From the NCBI GenBank assembly GCA_014649155.1, contig BMSM01000028.1, positions 27,377 through 91,376 on the forward strand: a DNA stretch of 64,000 nt, in the 5' to 3' direction. Position 1 is the first letter of the stretch, and each line of letters opens with the position of its first letter. The notes under the pieces are model-generated. The model saw only the letters and a list, made by a program, of their open reading frames with translations, was not told where the DNA came from and searched no databases. The DNA comes from Streptomyces griseoviridis. GTDB lineage: Bacteria > Actinomycetota > Actinomycetes > Streptomycetales > Streptomycetaceae. Positions 15,313 through 25,297 of the stretch are shown piece after piece. A program made the position numbers and the translations under genes.

Positions 15313-16043
15313 GCGACGCAGGCGGCACCAACCCCGAACGGGACCTCTCCGCGGAGAACCTCCCCGGCCAGCGCGGCCAGGGCGGCGAGGAGATCCGCGT
15401 CCAGCGCGGCATGTTCGGCGCGAACAACGGCGGCGACACCTCCGGCTACGGCGGGCTGGTCCGCTCGGTCCGACTCCCGGGACCGGCGAGCAGGCCGTAC
15501 GGGGGGTGGTTCGACGAGGTCGCCGACGAACTGGAGGGCGCGCTGGAGGAACAGGGCCTGCTCCCGGAGAACGCCATCGGGAAGACGGTCGTCGACCGCG
15601 GCGAGCTGACCTTCCACATCGAGCGCGAGCACCTGGTCCGCGTCGCCCGCACCCTGCGCGACGACCCGGCGCTCCGCTTCGAGCTGTGCACCGGCGTCAG
15701 CGGCGTCCACTACCCGCACGACAAGGGCCGCGAGCTGCACGCCGTCTACCACCTGCGCTCGATCACCCACAACCGGCTGATCCGCCTGGAGGTCAGCGCC
15801 CCCGACGGCGACCCGCACATCCCGTCGCTGGTCGAGGTCTACCCGACCAACGACTGGCACGAGCGCGAGACGTACGACTTCTTCGGCATCGTCTTCGACG
15901 GCCACCCCGCGCTGACCCGGATCATGATGCCGGACGACTGGCAGGGCTTCCCGCAGCGCAAGGACTACCCCCTCGGCGGCATCCCCGTCGAGTACAAGGG
16001 CGCCCAGATCCCGGCTCCGGACCAGCGGAGGTCGTACTCATGA
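15309..16043 (+). CDS. nuoC: NADH-quinone oxidoreductase subunit C
   Basis: A 244-residue connecting subunit (30-kDa type). About 75 extra residues, Gly-rich, precede the core. The core signature is SLVEVYPTNDWHERETYDFFGIVFDGHPALTRIMMPDDW, given here only as landmarks VYPTNDWHERE and YDFFGI, then RKDYPLGG. NuoC and NuoD are separate here, unlike the fused form of E. coli. It overlaps both neighbours by four bases. Confidence 0.96.
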
Positions 16044-17416
16044 GCACTCCCCACCCGTCGCCCGGCCGGCACTCCTCGTCGGACCCCTTCGGGGCCACCT
16101 CCACGACCGCTCCCCCCAGGGAGACCACCGAGGGCACCGTGTACACGGTCACCGGCGGTGACTGGGACGAGGTCGTCCAGTCCGCGGCCCGCGCCGACGA
16201 CGAGCGCATCGTCGTCAACATGGGACCGCAGCACCCCTCCACGCACGGCGTGCTCCGCCTGATCCTGGAGATCGAGGGCGAGACCGTCACCGAGGCCCGC
16301 TGCGGCATCGGCTACCTGCACACCGGCATCGAGAAGAACCTCGAGTACCGGACGTGGACCCAGGGCACCACCTTCGTGACGCGCATGGACTACCTGACGC
16401 CGTTCTTCAACGAGGCGGCGTACTGCCTCGCCGTCGAGAAGCTCCTCGGCATCGAGGACCAGGTACCCGACCGCGCCTCGGTCATCCGCGTCCTCCTCAT
16501 GGAGCTGAACCGGATGTCGTCCCACCTGGTGGCCATCGCCACCGGCGGCATGGAACTCGGCGCCACCACGATCATGATCTACGGCTTCCGTGATCGTGAA
16601 CTGATTCTCGACCTCTACGAGCTGATCACCGGCCTGCGGATGAACCACGCGTACATCCGGCCCGGCGGACTCGCCCAGGACCTGCCGCCCGGCGCGGTCG
16701 ACCAGCTCCGCGAGTTCGTGAAGAAGATGCGGAAGAACCTCCCGGAGTACGACAAGCTCGCCACCGGCAATCCCATCTTCAAGGCCCGCATGCAGGACGT
16801 CGGCTACCTCGACCTGGCCGGCTGCATGGCCCTCGGCGCCACCGGCCCGATCCTGCGCTCCACCGGCCTGCCGCACGACCTGCGCAAGTCCCAGCCGTAC
16901 TGCGGTTACGAGACGTACGACTTCGACATCCCGACCGCCGACACCTGTGACGCCTACGGCCGCTTCCTGATCCGCCTGGAGGAGATGCGGCAGTCGCTCC
17001 GGATCGTCGAGCAGTGCCTGGACCGGCTGAAGCCCGGCCCGGTCATGGTCCCGGACAAGAAGATCGCCTGGCCCGCCCAGCTCGCCCTGGGACCGGACGG
17101 ACTGGGCAACTCCCTCGACCACATCAAGAAGATCATGGGCACCTCCATGGAGGCCCTGATCCACCACTTCAAGCTGGTCACCGAGGGCTTCCGGGTACCG
17201 CCCGGACAGGCGTACACGGCGGTCGAGTCGCCCAAGGGCGAACTCGGGGCGCACGTCGTCTCCGACGGCGGCACCCGCCCCTTCCGGGTCCACTTCCGCG
17301 ACCCGTCCTTCACCAACCTGCAGGCCATGGCGGCGATGTGCGAGGGCGGCCAGGTCGCCGACGTCATCGTCGCGGTGGCGTCCATCGACCCCGTGATGGG
17401 AGGCGTCGACCGGTGA
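16040..17416 (+). CDS. nuoD: NADH-quinone oxidoreductase subunit D
   Basis: A 458-residue subunit (49-kDa type) that with NuoB forms the menaquinone site. NMGPQHPSTHGVLRL carries the quinone-site histidine loop, and GYLHTGIEK, RMDYLTPF and the C-terminal DPVMGGVDR are family marks. The first 55 residues are a Ser/Thr/Pro-rich extension. ATGA overlap with nuoC and GTGA overlap with nuoE point to tight translational coupling. Confidence 0.97.
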   Translation: MSTPHPSPGRHSSSDPFGATSTTAPPRETTEGTVYTVTGGDWDEVVQSAARADDERIVVNMGPQHPSTHGVLRLILEIEGETVTEARCGIGYLHTGIEKNLEYRTWTQGTTFVTRMDYLTPFFNEAAYCLAVEKLLGIEDQVPDRASVIRVLLMELNRMSSHLVAIATGGMELGATTIMIYGFRDRELILDLYELITGLRMNHAYIRPGGLAQDLPPGAVDQLREFVKKMRKNLPEYDKLATGNPIFKARMQDVGYLDLAGCMALGATGPILRSTGLPHDLRKSQPYCGYETYDFDIPTADTCDAYGRFLIRLEEMRQSLRIVEQCLDRLKPGPVMVPDKKIAWPAQLALGPDGLGNSLDHIKKIMGTSMEALIHHFKLVTEGFRVPPGQAYTAVESPKGELGAHVVSDGGTRPFRVHFRDPSFTNLQAMAAMCEGGQVADVIVAVASIDPVMGGVDR

Positions 17417-18276
17417 CCACCAGTTCCTCTCAGCGGGGCGTCGGACTCGGCATGCCCGAGCTGCCCGCGCCCGACTACCCGGACGACGTACGGGCCCGTC
17501 TGGAGGCCGACGCGCGCGAGGTCGTCGCCCGCTACCCGGACTCCCGCTCCGCCCTGCTGCCGCTGCTGCACCTCGTGCAGTCGGAGGAGGGCCACGTCAC
17601 GCGCACCGGCATGCGGTTCTGCGCGGAGGTGCTCGGCCTGACCACCGCCGAGGTCACCGCCGTGGCGACCTTCTACACCATGTACCGGCGCCGGCCGAGC
17701 GGCGACTACCAGGTGGGCGTCTGCACCAACACCCTGTGCGCGGTCATGGGCGGCGACGCCATCTTCGAAGAGCTCCAGGAGCACCTGGGCGTCGGCAACG
17801 GCGAGACCACCGACGACGGCAGGATCACCCTGGAGCACATCGAGTGCAACGCGGCCTGCGACTACGCCCCGGTCGTGATGGTCAACTGGGAGTTCTTCGA
17901 CAACCAGACGCCCGCGAGCGCCCGCCGCATGGTCGACGACCTGCGGGCCGGCCGGCCGGTGACGCCCACGCGCGGGGCGCCCCTGTGCACCTTCAAGGAG
18001 ACCGCCCGCATCCTGGCGGGCTTCCCCGACGAGCGGGAGGGCGCCGTCGAGGCCGGCGGGAGCGCGGGACCCGCCTCCCTGGTCGGCCTGAAGCTGGCGA
18101 AGGGCGAGCACCCCGCCGCGCGCGTGGTGCACCCGCGCGGCGCGGCGGCGCCCCACGGCGAACCGCCGCACGAGCCGTCCCCGACCGAACACCTCAGTTC
18201 GCACGACGCGCCGCAGGACACATCGGCCAGCGACCCGGCGAACCCGGCCGGGCCCACCGCCGAGGAGGGGGAGTGA
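17413..18276 (+). CDS. nuoE: NADH-quinone oxidoreductase subunit E
   Basis: A 287-residue NADH-module subunit with a thioredoxin-like fold. The [2Fe-2S] cluster N1a has ligands in CTNTLC and CNAAC. The core ends near residue 200; a disordered-looking tail rich in Pro, His, Ser and Glu (to TAEEGE) makes it much longer than the roughly 165-residue E. coli protein. GTG 17413 overlaps the nuoD stop. Confidence 0.96.
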   Translation: MTTSSSQRGVGLGMPELPAPDYPDDVRARLEADAREVVARYPDSRSALLPLLHLVQSEEGHVTRTGMRFCAEVLGLTTAEVTAVATFYTMYRRRPSGDYQVGVCTNTLCAVMGGDAIFEELQEHLGVGNGETTDDGRITLEHIECNAACDYAPVVMVNWEFFDNQTPASARRMVDDLRAGRPVTPTRGAPLCTFKETARILAGFPDEREGAVEAGGSAGPASLVGLKLAKGEHPAARVVHPRGAAAPHGEPPHEPSPTEHLSSHDAPQDTSASDPANPAGPTAEEGE

Positions 18277-19625
18277 TGACCTTGGCAGCCGAGATCAAGG
18301 ACCACAGCCCGGAGAAGCTGCTGGCACCCGTGCTGTCGGCCTTCTGGGACGAGGACCGGTCCTGGACGCTGGACGTGTACCGCCGGCACGACGGGTACGA
18401 GGGACTCCGCAAGGCGCTGGCCATGACCCCGGACGACCTGATCGCGTACGTCAAGGAGGCCGGACTGCGCGGTCGCGGCGGCGCCGGCTTCCCCACCGGG
18501 ATGAAGTGGCAGTTCATCCCCCAGGGCGACGGCAAGCCGCACTACCTCGTGGTCAACGCCGACGAGTCGGAGCCGGGGACCTGCAAGGACATCCCGCTCC
18601 TCTTCGCGAACCCGCACAGCCTCATCGAGGGCATCGTCATCGCGTGCTACGCCATCAGGTCGTCGCACGCCTTCGTCTATCTGCGGGGAGAAGTCGTCCC
18701 CGTACTGCGGCGCCTGCACGCGGCCGTCGCCGAGGCGTACGCGGCGGGCTTCCTCGGCGAGGACATCCTGGGCAGCGGACTCGACCTGGACCTCACCGTG
18801 CACGCGGGCGCGGGCGCGTACATCTGCGGTGAGGAGACCGCCCTGCTCGACTCGCTCGAAGGCCGCCGCGGGCAACCGCGGCTCCGTCCCCCCTTCCCCG
18901 CCGTGGCCGGCCTCTACGCCTGCCCCACCGTGGTGAACAACGTCGAGTCGATCGCCTCGGTTCCCGCCATCCTGCACAAGGGCAAGGACTGGTTCCGGTC
19001 GATGGGCAGCGAGAAGTCCCCGGGCTTCACGCTGTACTCCCTCTCCGGTCACGTCGCCAGTCCCGGCCAGTACGAGGCGCCGCTCGGCATCACGCTCCGC
19101 CAGCTCCTCGACATGAGCGGCGGCATGCGCCCCGGGCACCGGCTGAAGTTCTGGACACCGGGCGGCTCCTCCACGCCGATGTTCACCGAGGAGCACCTCG
19201 ACGTCCCCCTCGACTACGAAGGAGTGGGCGCCGCGGGTTCCATGCTCGGCACGAAGGCCCTCCAGTGCTTCGACGAGACGACCTGCGTGGTCCGCGCCGT
19301 CACCCGCTGGACCGAGTTCTACGCCCACGAGTCCTGCGGCAAGTGCACGCCCTGCCGCGAGGGGACGTACTGGCTGGTGCAGTTGCTGCGCGACATCGAG
19401 GCCGGCAAGGGCCGGATGGAAGACCTCGACAAGCTGAACGACATCGCCGACAACATCAACGGCAAGTCCTTCTGCGCCCTCGGCGACGGCGCCGCCTCGC
19501 CGATCTTCTCCTCGCTGAAGTACTTCCGCGAGGAGTACGAGCAGCACATCACGGGCCGCGGCTGCCCCTTCGACCCCGCGAAGTCGACGGCCTGGGCCGA
19601 TCACCGTACGGAGGTGAACGCATGA
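18276..19625 (+). CDS. nuoF: NADH-quinone oxidoreductase subunit F
   Basis: A 449-residue subunit that binds NADH, FMN and cluster N3. GLRGRGGAGFPTGMKW is the NADH/FMN glycine loop, GAGAYICGEETALLDSLEG the second nucleotide-site motif, and ESCGKCTPCREGT the [4Fe-4S] ligand set. ATG 18276 shares one base with the nuoE stop (TGATG); GTG 18273 one codon upstream is also in frame. GGAGGGGGA precedes both. Confidence 0.97.
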   Translation: MTLAAEIKDHSPEKLLAPVLSAFWDEDRSWTLDVYRRHDGYEGLRKALAMTPDDLIAYVKEAGLRGRGGAGFPTGMKWQFIPQGDGKPHYLVVNADESEPGTCKDIPLLFANPHSLIEGIVIACYAIRSSHAFVYLRGEVVPVLRRLHAAVAEAYAAGFLGEDILGSGLDLDLTVHAGAGAYICGEETALLDSLEGRRGQPRLRPPFPAVAGLYACPTVVNNVESIASVPAILHKGKDWFRSMGSEKSPGFTLYSLSGHVASPGQYEAPLGITLRQLLDMSGGMRPGHRLKFWTPGGSSTPMFTEEHLDVPLDYEGVGAAGSMLGTKALQCFDETTCVVRAVTRWTEFYAHESCGKCTPCREGTYWLVQLLRDIEAGKGRMEDLDKLNDIADNINGKSFCALGDGAASPIFSSLKYFREEYEQHITGRGCPFDPAKSTAWADHRTEVNA

Positions 19626-22126
19626 CTGTGACCACCAGCGCTCCCTCCGGCGGGGGCGAGGCGGCGGTGCCGCCGGAGGACCTCGTGTCGCTGACCATCG
19701 ACGGCGTGGAGATCAGCGTGCCCAAGGGCACCCTGGTCATCCGGGCCGCCGAGCAGCTCGGCATCGAGATCCCCCGGTTCTGCGACCACCCGCTCCTCGA
19801 CCCGGCCGGCGCCTGCCGGCAGTGCATCGTCGAGGTCGAGGGCCAGCGCAAGCCCATGGCGTCCTGCACCATCACCTGCACCGACGGGATGGTGGTCAGG
19901 ACCCACCTCACCTCGCCGGTCGCGGAGAAGGCGCAGAAGGGGGTGATGGAGCTGCTGCTCATCAACCACCCGCTGGACTGCCCGGTCTGCGACAAGGGCG
20001 GTGAGTGCCCGCTCCAGAACCAGGCGATGTCGCACGGCGGCGCCGACTCCCGCTTCGAGGGCAGGAAGCGCACCTACGAGAAGCCCGTGCCGATCTCCAC
20101 CCAGGTGCTGCTCGACCGGGAGCGGTGCGTGCTCTGCGCCCGCTGCACCCGGTTCTCCAACCAGGTCGCCGGCGACCCGATGATCGAGCTGATCGAGCGG
20201 GGCGCGCTCCAGCAGGTCGGCACCGGCGAGGGCGACCCCTTCGAGTCGTACTTCTCCGGGAACACCATCCAGATCTGCCCGGTCGGCGCGCTGACCTCGG
20301 CGGCGTACCGGTTCCGCTCCCGCCCCTTCGACCTGGTCTCCTCGCCGTCGGTGTGCGAGCACTGCTCCGGCGGCTGCGCGACCCGCACCGACCACCGGCG
20401 CGGCAAGGTCATGCGCCGCCTGGCGGCGAACGACCCCGAGGTCAACGAGGAGTGGATCTGCGACAAGGGGCGCTTCGCGTTCCGGTACGCGCAGCAGCGG
20501 GACCGGCTGGCCACGCCCCTGGTGCGCAACGCCGAGGGCGAGCTGGAGCCCGCCTCCTGGCCGGAGGCGCTCCAGATCGCCGCCCAGGGGCTGCTGGCCT
20601 CGCGGGGCCGCACCGGAGTGCTGACCGGCGGGCGGCTCACCGTGGAGGACGCCTACGCGTACAGCAAGTTCGCGCGGGTGGCGCTCGACACCAACGACAT
20701 CGACTTCCGCGCGCGCGTGCACAGCGCCGAGGAGGCCGACTTCCTGGCGGCCGAGGTGGCCGGCCGGGGCCGTGATCTCGACGGCACGGGCGTGACGTAC
20801 GCGGCGCTGGAGAAAGCGCCCGCGGTGCTGCTCGTCGGGTTCGAGGCGGAGGAGGAGGCGCCCGGCGTCTTCCTGCGGCTGCGCAAGGCGTGGCGCCGGC
20901 ACGGGCAGCGGGTGTTCGCCCTGGCGACGCACGCCACCCGCGGCCTGGACAAGGCCGGCGGCACGCTGCTGCCGGCCGCGCCCGGCACCGAGACGGAGTG
21001 GCTGGACGCGCTCGCGGGCGGCGTCGGCCTGGAGGACGACGGCACCCGGGCCGCCGAGGCGCTGCGGACCGAGGGCGCGGTCATCGTCGTCGGCGAGCGG
21101 CTCGCGGCCGTCGCCGGTGGCCTGACCGCCGCCGTACGGACCGCGCGGGCGACCGGCGCCCGGCTGGCGTGGATTCCGCGCCGGGCCGGGGAGCGGGCCG
21201 CGATCGAGGCGGGCGCGCTGCCGACGCTGCTGCCCGGCGGGCGTCCGGCGACCGACCCGCGCGCGCGGGAGGAGGTCGCCGCCGTCTGGGGGGTGGCCGC
21301 GCTGCCGCACCGCTTCGGCCGGGACACCGGCGCCATCGTCGAGGCCGCCGCCGCCGGAGAGCTGCAGGCGCTGCTCGTCGCGGGCGTGGAGGTCGCCGAC
21401 CTGCCCGACCCGGCACGCGCGCGTGCCGCGCTGGCCGAGGCCGGCTTCGTGGTCTCCCTGGAGCTGCGCCCCGGTGAGGTCACCGAGCTGGCCGACGTGG
21501 TGCTGCCGGTCGCGGCGGTCGCCGAGAAGGCGGGCACCTTCCTCAACTGGGAGGGCCGGGTCCGCTCCTTCGAGGCGGCGCTCAAGCCCGACCAGATGAC
21601 CCGGCGCCTCGCGCCCGCCGACGCGCGCGTGCTGCAGATGCTGGCCGACGCCATGGACGTGCACCTGGGGCTGCCGGACCTGCGGACGGTGCGCGCGGAG
21701 ATCGACCGGCTCGGGCCCTGGACGGGGGCCGCGGCCACCGAGCCCCTGGAGCGGTCCGCCCCGCTGCCGCGGCCGGCCGCGGGGGAGGCGGTCCTCGCCG
21801 GACACCGGCTCCTGCTCGACCAGGGCGTCCTGCAACAGGGCGACGAGGCGCTGGCCGGCACCCGGCACGCCGCCCGCGCGCGCGTGTCGGCCGCCACCGC
21901 CGCCGAGGCCGGCGTCAAGGACGGCGACCTCCTCGCGGTGACCGGGCCGGCGGGCGCCGTCGCCCTGCCGCTCCAAGTGACCGAGATGGCCGACCGGGTG
22001 GTGTGGCTGCCGCTGAACTCCACCGGGTCCGGGGTCGCCTCCGACACCGGGGCGCTGCCCGGCTCCCTCGTCCGCATCGGCCCGGCGGCCATCGCCGGCG
22101 CGGCCCCCCAGGAGGTGGAGGCATGA
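19622..22126 (+). CDS. nuoG: NADH-quinone oxidoreductase subunit G
   Basis: An 834-residue subunit with several iron-sulfur clusters. [2Fe-2S] N1b: CDHPLLDPAGACRQC. Then the His/Cys [4Fe-4S] region CPVCDKGGECPLQNQ, CVLCARCTRFS and CPVGAL, and an additional N7-type set CEHCSGGC with C in EWICDKGR. The molybdopterin-oxidoreductase-like C-terminal half has lost catalysis. N7 is kept in only some bacteria. ATG overlaps the nuoF stop. Confidence 0.96.
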   Translation: MTVTTSAPSGGGEAAVPPEDLVSLTIDGVEISVPKGTLVIRAAEQLGIEIPRFCDHPLLDPAGACRQCIVEVEGQRKPMASCTITCTDGMVVRTHLTSPVAEKAQKGVMELLLINHPLDCPVCDKGGECPLQNQAMSHGGADSRFEGRKRTYEKPVPISTQVLLDRERCVLCARCTRFSNQVAGDPMIELIERGALQQVGTGEGDPFESYFSGNTIQICPVGALTSAAYRFRSRPFDLVSSPSVCEHCSGGCATRTDHRRGKVMRRLAANDPEVNEEWICDKGRFAFRYAQQRDRLATPLVRNAEGELEPASWPEALQIAAQGLLASRGRTGVLTGGRLTVEDAYAYSKFARVALDTNDIDFRARVHSAEEADFLAAEVAGRGRDLDGTGVTYAALEKAPAVLLVGFEAEEEAPGVFLRLRKAWRRHGQRVFALATHATRGLDKAGGTLLPAAPGTETEWLDALAGGVGLEDDGTRAAEALRTEGAVIVVGERLAAVAGGLTAAVRTARATGARLAWIPRRAGERAAIEAGALPTLLPGGRPATDPRAREEVAAVWGVAALPHRFGRDTGAIVEAAAAGELQALLVAGVEVADLPDPARARAALAEAGFVVSLELRPGEVTELADVVLPVAAVAEKAGTFLNWEGRVRSFEAALKPDQMTRRLAPADARVLQMLADAMDVHLGLPDLRTVRAEIDRLGPWTGAAATEPLERSAPLPRPAAGEAVLAGHRLLLDQGVLQQGDEALAGTRHAARARVSAATAAEAGVKDGDLLAVTGPAGAVALPLQVTEMADRVVWLPLNSTGSGVASDTGALPGSLVRIGPAAIAGAAPQEVEA

Positions 22127-23499
22127 GCGCGTACCTCGCCGCTGAAGACCTCTCGATGTTCGGCACCGACCCCTGGTGGCTGGTCGTCGTCAAGGCGGTG
22201 TTCTGCTTCGCGTTCCTCATGGTGACCGTCCTGATCGCCATCGTCATGGAACGCAAGATCGTCGCCTGGATGCAGCTGCGCGTCGGCCCGAACCGGCACG
22301 GCCCCTGGGGCATGCTCCAGTCGCTCGCCGACGGCGTGAAGCTGATGCTCAAGGAAGACGTCGTCGTCAAACGCGCCGACAAGGCGGTGTACGTCCTCGC
22401 CCCGGTCGTCGCGGCCGTACCCGCCTTCATGGCCTTCGCGGTGATCCCGTTCGGACCGGCCGGCAACGAGATCTCGATCTTCGGCCACCGCACCACCATG
22501 CAGCTCACCGATCTGCCGATCGCGATGCTGTACATCCTGGCGGTCGCCTCGGTCGGCATCTACGGCATCGTCCTGGCGGGCTGGTCCTCCGGCTCGACGT
22601 ACCCGCTCCTGGGCGGCCTGCGCTCCTGCGCGCAGATGATCTCCTACGAGATCGCCATGGGCGCCGCCTTCGCGTCGGTGTTCCTCTACTCGGGCTCCAT
22701 GTCGACGTCGACGATCGTCGAGCAGCAGGCCGACCGCTGGTACATCCTGCTGCTGCCGGTCTCCTTCCTGCTCTACGTCGTGACGATGGTCGGCGAGACC
22801 AACCGCGCCCCGTTCGACATGCCGGAGTCCGAGGGCGACCTGGTCGGCGGCTTCAACACCGAGTACTCGTCGATCAAGTTCGCGATGTTCATGCTCGCCG
22901 AGTACGTGAACATGGTGACGGTCTCGGCGGTCACCACCACCCTCTTCCTCGGTGGCTGGCGCGCCCCCTGGCCCGTCTCCACCTTCTGGGAGGGCGCGAA
23001 CCACGGCTGGTGGCCGATCCTCTGGTTCATCGTCAAGGTGCAGGTGCTGCTCTTCGTCTTCGTCTGGCTGCGCGGCACCCTGCCCCGGGTCCGCTACGAC
23101 CAGCTGATGAAGCTCGGCTGGAAGGTCCTCATCCCGGTCTCGCTGGTCTGGCTGATGTGCGTCGCGACCGTCCGGGCCCTGCGCAACGAGAACTACGACT
23201 TCGCCGACATCGCGCTCTACGTCTTCGCCGGCGTCCTCGGCGTCCTGCTGCTGACCTTCGTCGTCGACCTGTTTCGCGACAAGGGCGAGGGGACCGGCCG
23301 GCCCGCCGAGGAGCCGGCCGCGTTCGACCCGATGGCCGGCGGGTTCCCGGTACCGCCGCTGCCCGGACAGGAGGTGCCGCCGGTGCCCCGGCGGCGTCCG
23401 CGCCGGGAGCGGGAGCTGATTGTCAGTGGCGGCCCCGATACTCAGAGTGACGGGCCGCTGGGCGGATCTACGGATGGAAAGGAGGCGTCCGATGGCTGA
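22123..23499 (+). CDS. nuoH: NADH-quinone oxidoreductase subunit H
   Basis: A 458-residue polytopic subunit (ND1) linking the quinone site to the proton channels. Landmarks are ERKIVAWMQLRVGPNRHGP, ADGVKLMLKED, SGSTYPLLGGLRSCAQMISYE and ETNRAPFDMPESEGDLVGG. A cytoplasmic tail of nearly 100 residues (Pro/Arg-rich) after the last helix is longer than in E. coli. It overlaps nuoG by four bases and nuoI by eight. Confidence 0.97.
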   Translation: MSAYLAAEDLSMFGTDPWWLVVVKAVFCFAFLMVTVLIAIVMERKIVAWMQLRVGPNRHGPWGMLQSLADGVKLMLKEDVVVKRADKAVYVLAPVVAAVPAFMAFAVIPFGPAGNEISIFGHRTTMQLTDLPIAMLYILAVASVGIYGIVLAGWSSGSTYPLLGGLRSCAQMISYEIAMGAAFASVFLYSGSMSTSTIVEQQADRWYILLLPVSFLLYVVTMVGETNRAPFDMPESEGDLVGGFNTEYSSIKFAMFMLAEYVNMVTVSAVTTTLFLGGWRAPWPVSTFWEGANHGWWPILWFIVKVQVLLFVFVWLRGTLPRVRYDQLMKLGWKVLIPVSLVWLMCVATVRALRNENYDFADIALYVFAGVLGVLLLTFVVDLFRDKGEGTGRPAEEPAAFDPMAGGFPVPPLPGQEVPPVPRRRPRRERELIVSGGPDTQSDGPLGGSTDGKEASDG

Positions 23500-24133
23500 G
23501 GAACCGAAGGGGACCGATCCCGGTTTCCAGAACCCCGTGGCCGGCTTCGGCGTGACCTTCAAGGCCATGTTCAAGAAGCGGCTGACCGAGCAGTACCCGG
23601 AGCAGCAGAAGACCACCGCTCCGCGCTTCCACGGACGGCACCAGCTCAACCGCCATCCGGACGGCCTGGAGAAGTGCGTCGGCTGCGAGCTGTGCGCCTG
23701 GGCCTGCCCCGCCGACGCGATCTACGTCGAGGGCGCGGACAACACGGACGAGGAGCGCTACTCGCCCGGTGAGCGGTACGGCCGCGTCTACCAGATCAAC
23801 TACGCCCGCTGCATCCTGTGCGGCCTGTGCATCGAGGCGTGCCCCACGCGCGCGCTGACGATGACCAACGAGTTCGAGCTGGCCGACTCCAGCCGCGCCG
23901 ACCTCATCTACACCAAGGAGCAGTTGCTCGCCGGGCTCGACGACACCATGGTCGACACCCCGCACGCCCTCTACCCGGGCACGGATGAGCAGGACTACTA
24001 CCGGGGGCTGGTCACCGAGGCCGCGCCCGGCACCGAGCGGCAGGTCGCCCGCTCCAAGGACGAGGGCGTCCAGGAGGCCGCGTCGACCTTCGGCGAGAAC
24101 GAACCGGCGTCGGAGGAGGTGATCCGCCGATGA
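23492..24133 (+). CDS. nuoI: NADH-quinone oxidoreductase subunit I
   Basis: A 213-residue ferredoxin-type subunit holding clusters N6a and N6b: CVGCELCAWACPADA and CILCGLCIEACPTRA. It passes electrons to NuoB. An AAAGGAGG ribosome site lies inside the end of nuoH, which decides the start at 23492. The C-terminal 70 residues are acidic and variable. Confidence 0.97.
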   Translation: MAEEPKGTDPGFQNPVAGFGVTFKAMFKKRLTEQYPEQQKTTAPRFHGRHQLNRHPDGLEKCVGCELCAWACPADAIYVEGADNTDEERYSPGERYGRVYQINYARCILCGLCIEACPTRALTMTNEFELADSSRADLIYTKEQLLAGLDDTMVDTPHALYPGTDEQDYYRGLVTEAAPGTERQVARSKDEGVQEAASTFGENEPASEEVIRR

Positions 24134-24987
24134 CCGCGCAGCTCGCCGCCGCGGCGACCCTCTCCGCCGGCACCTCCACCGGAGAGGCCTTCCAGTTCTG
24201 GGTCCTCGGCACGATCGCGGTGATCGGCGCCCTGTGCACGGTCTTCATGAGGCGGGCCGTGCACAGCGCCCTCTGCCTCGCCGGGACCATGATCATCCTG
24301 GCCGTGTTCTACCTGGCCAACGGCGCTTACTTCCTCGGCGTCGTCCAGATCGTCGTCTACACCGGCGCGATCATGATGCTGTTCCTGTTCGTGGTGATGC
24401 TCGTGGGCGTCACCGCGGCGGACTCCCTGAAGGAGACCATCAAGGGGCAGCGCTGGCTGGCCCTGCTGTGCGGGCTCGGCTTCGGCATCCTGCTGTTCGC
24501 GGGCATCGGCAACGCCTCGCTGACCGAGTTCGGCGGGGTCGGCGGGGCCAACGCGGGCGGCAATGTGGAGGGCCTGGCGTCCCTGATCTTCACCAAGTAC
24601 GTCTTCGCCTTCGAGATCACCGGCGCCCTGCTCATCACCGCCGCGGTCGGCGCGATGGTCCTCACCCACCGCGAGCGCACCGAGCGGGCCAAGACCCAGC
24701 GGGAGCTGGCCGAGGAGCGGGTGCGCAAGGGCACCCACCTGCCGCCGCTGCCGGCCCCCGGCGTCTACGCCCGGCACAACGCCGTGGACATCGCGGGCCT
24801 GCTGCCCGACGGCACCCCCTCCGAGCTGACCGTCAACAAGACGCTGCGCGCGCGGGGCCAGATCCGCGACGTGTCGACGGAGGCGCTCGACGACCTGAAG
24901 GCCCTGGAGCGGCGGGCCGAGGAGCGCCTGGAGCGTGACCCGGCCGCGCCGGCCACCTTCAAGCGGACCGAGGAGGCGTCGAAGTGA
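24130..24987 (+). CDS. nuoJ: NADH-quinone oxidoreductase subunit J
   Basis: A 285-residue membrane subunit (ND6) with five helices. The third carries the conserved YTGAIMMLFLFVVML bulge. A long charged C-terminal tail (about residues 175-285, ERTERAKTQRELAEERVR and on) is an extension beyond the E. coli length. ATGA overlap with nuoI and nuoK. Confidence 0.95.
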   Translation: MTAQLAAAATLSAGTSTGEAFQFWVLGTIAVIGALCTVFMRRAVHSALCLAGTMIILAVFYLANGAYFLGVVQIVVYTGAIMMLFLFVVMLVGVTAADSLKETIKGQRWLALLCGLGFGILLFAGIGNASLTEFGGVGGANAGGNVEGLASLIFTKYVFAFEITGALLITAAVGAMVLTHRERTERAKTQRELAEERVRKGTHLPPLPAPGVYARHNAVDIAGLLPDGTPSELTVNKTLRARGQIRDVSTEALDDLKALERRAEERLERDPAAPATFKRTEEASK

Positions 24988-25283
24988 ACCCCGTCAACTA
25001 CCTGTATCTCGCGGCCCTGCTGTTCACCATCGGCGCCACCGGGGTGCTGATCCGGCGCAACGCCATCGTGGTGTTCATGTGCGTCGAGCTGATGCTCAAC
25101 GCCTGCAACCTGGCGTTCGTCGCCTTCTCCCGGATGCACGGCAATCTGGACGGCCAGGTCATCGCCTTCTTCACGATGGTCGTCGCCGCCGCCGAGGTCG
25201 TGGTCGGGCTCGCGATCATCGTGTCCCTGTTCCGTGCCCGCCACTCGGCCTCGGTCGACGACGCCAGCCTGATGAAGCTGTGA
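24984..25283 (+). CDS. nuoK: NADH-quinone oxidoreductase subunit K
   Basis: A 99-residue, three-helix subunit (ND4L). The two membrane glutamates of the proton path are seen in MCVELMLNACNL and AAAEVVVGLAIIV. It overlaps nuoJ by four bases; a 14-base gap leads to nuoL. Confidence 0.97.
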   Translation: MNPVNYLYLAALLFTIGATGVLIRRNAIVVFMCVELMLNACNLAFVAFSRMHGNLDGQVIAFFTMVVAAAEVVVGLAIIVSLFRARHSASVDDASLMKL

Positions 25284-25297
25284 GGGGTCGCTGAATC

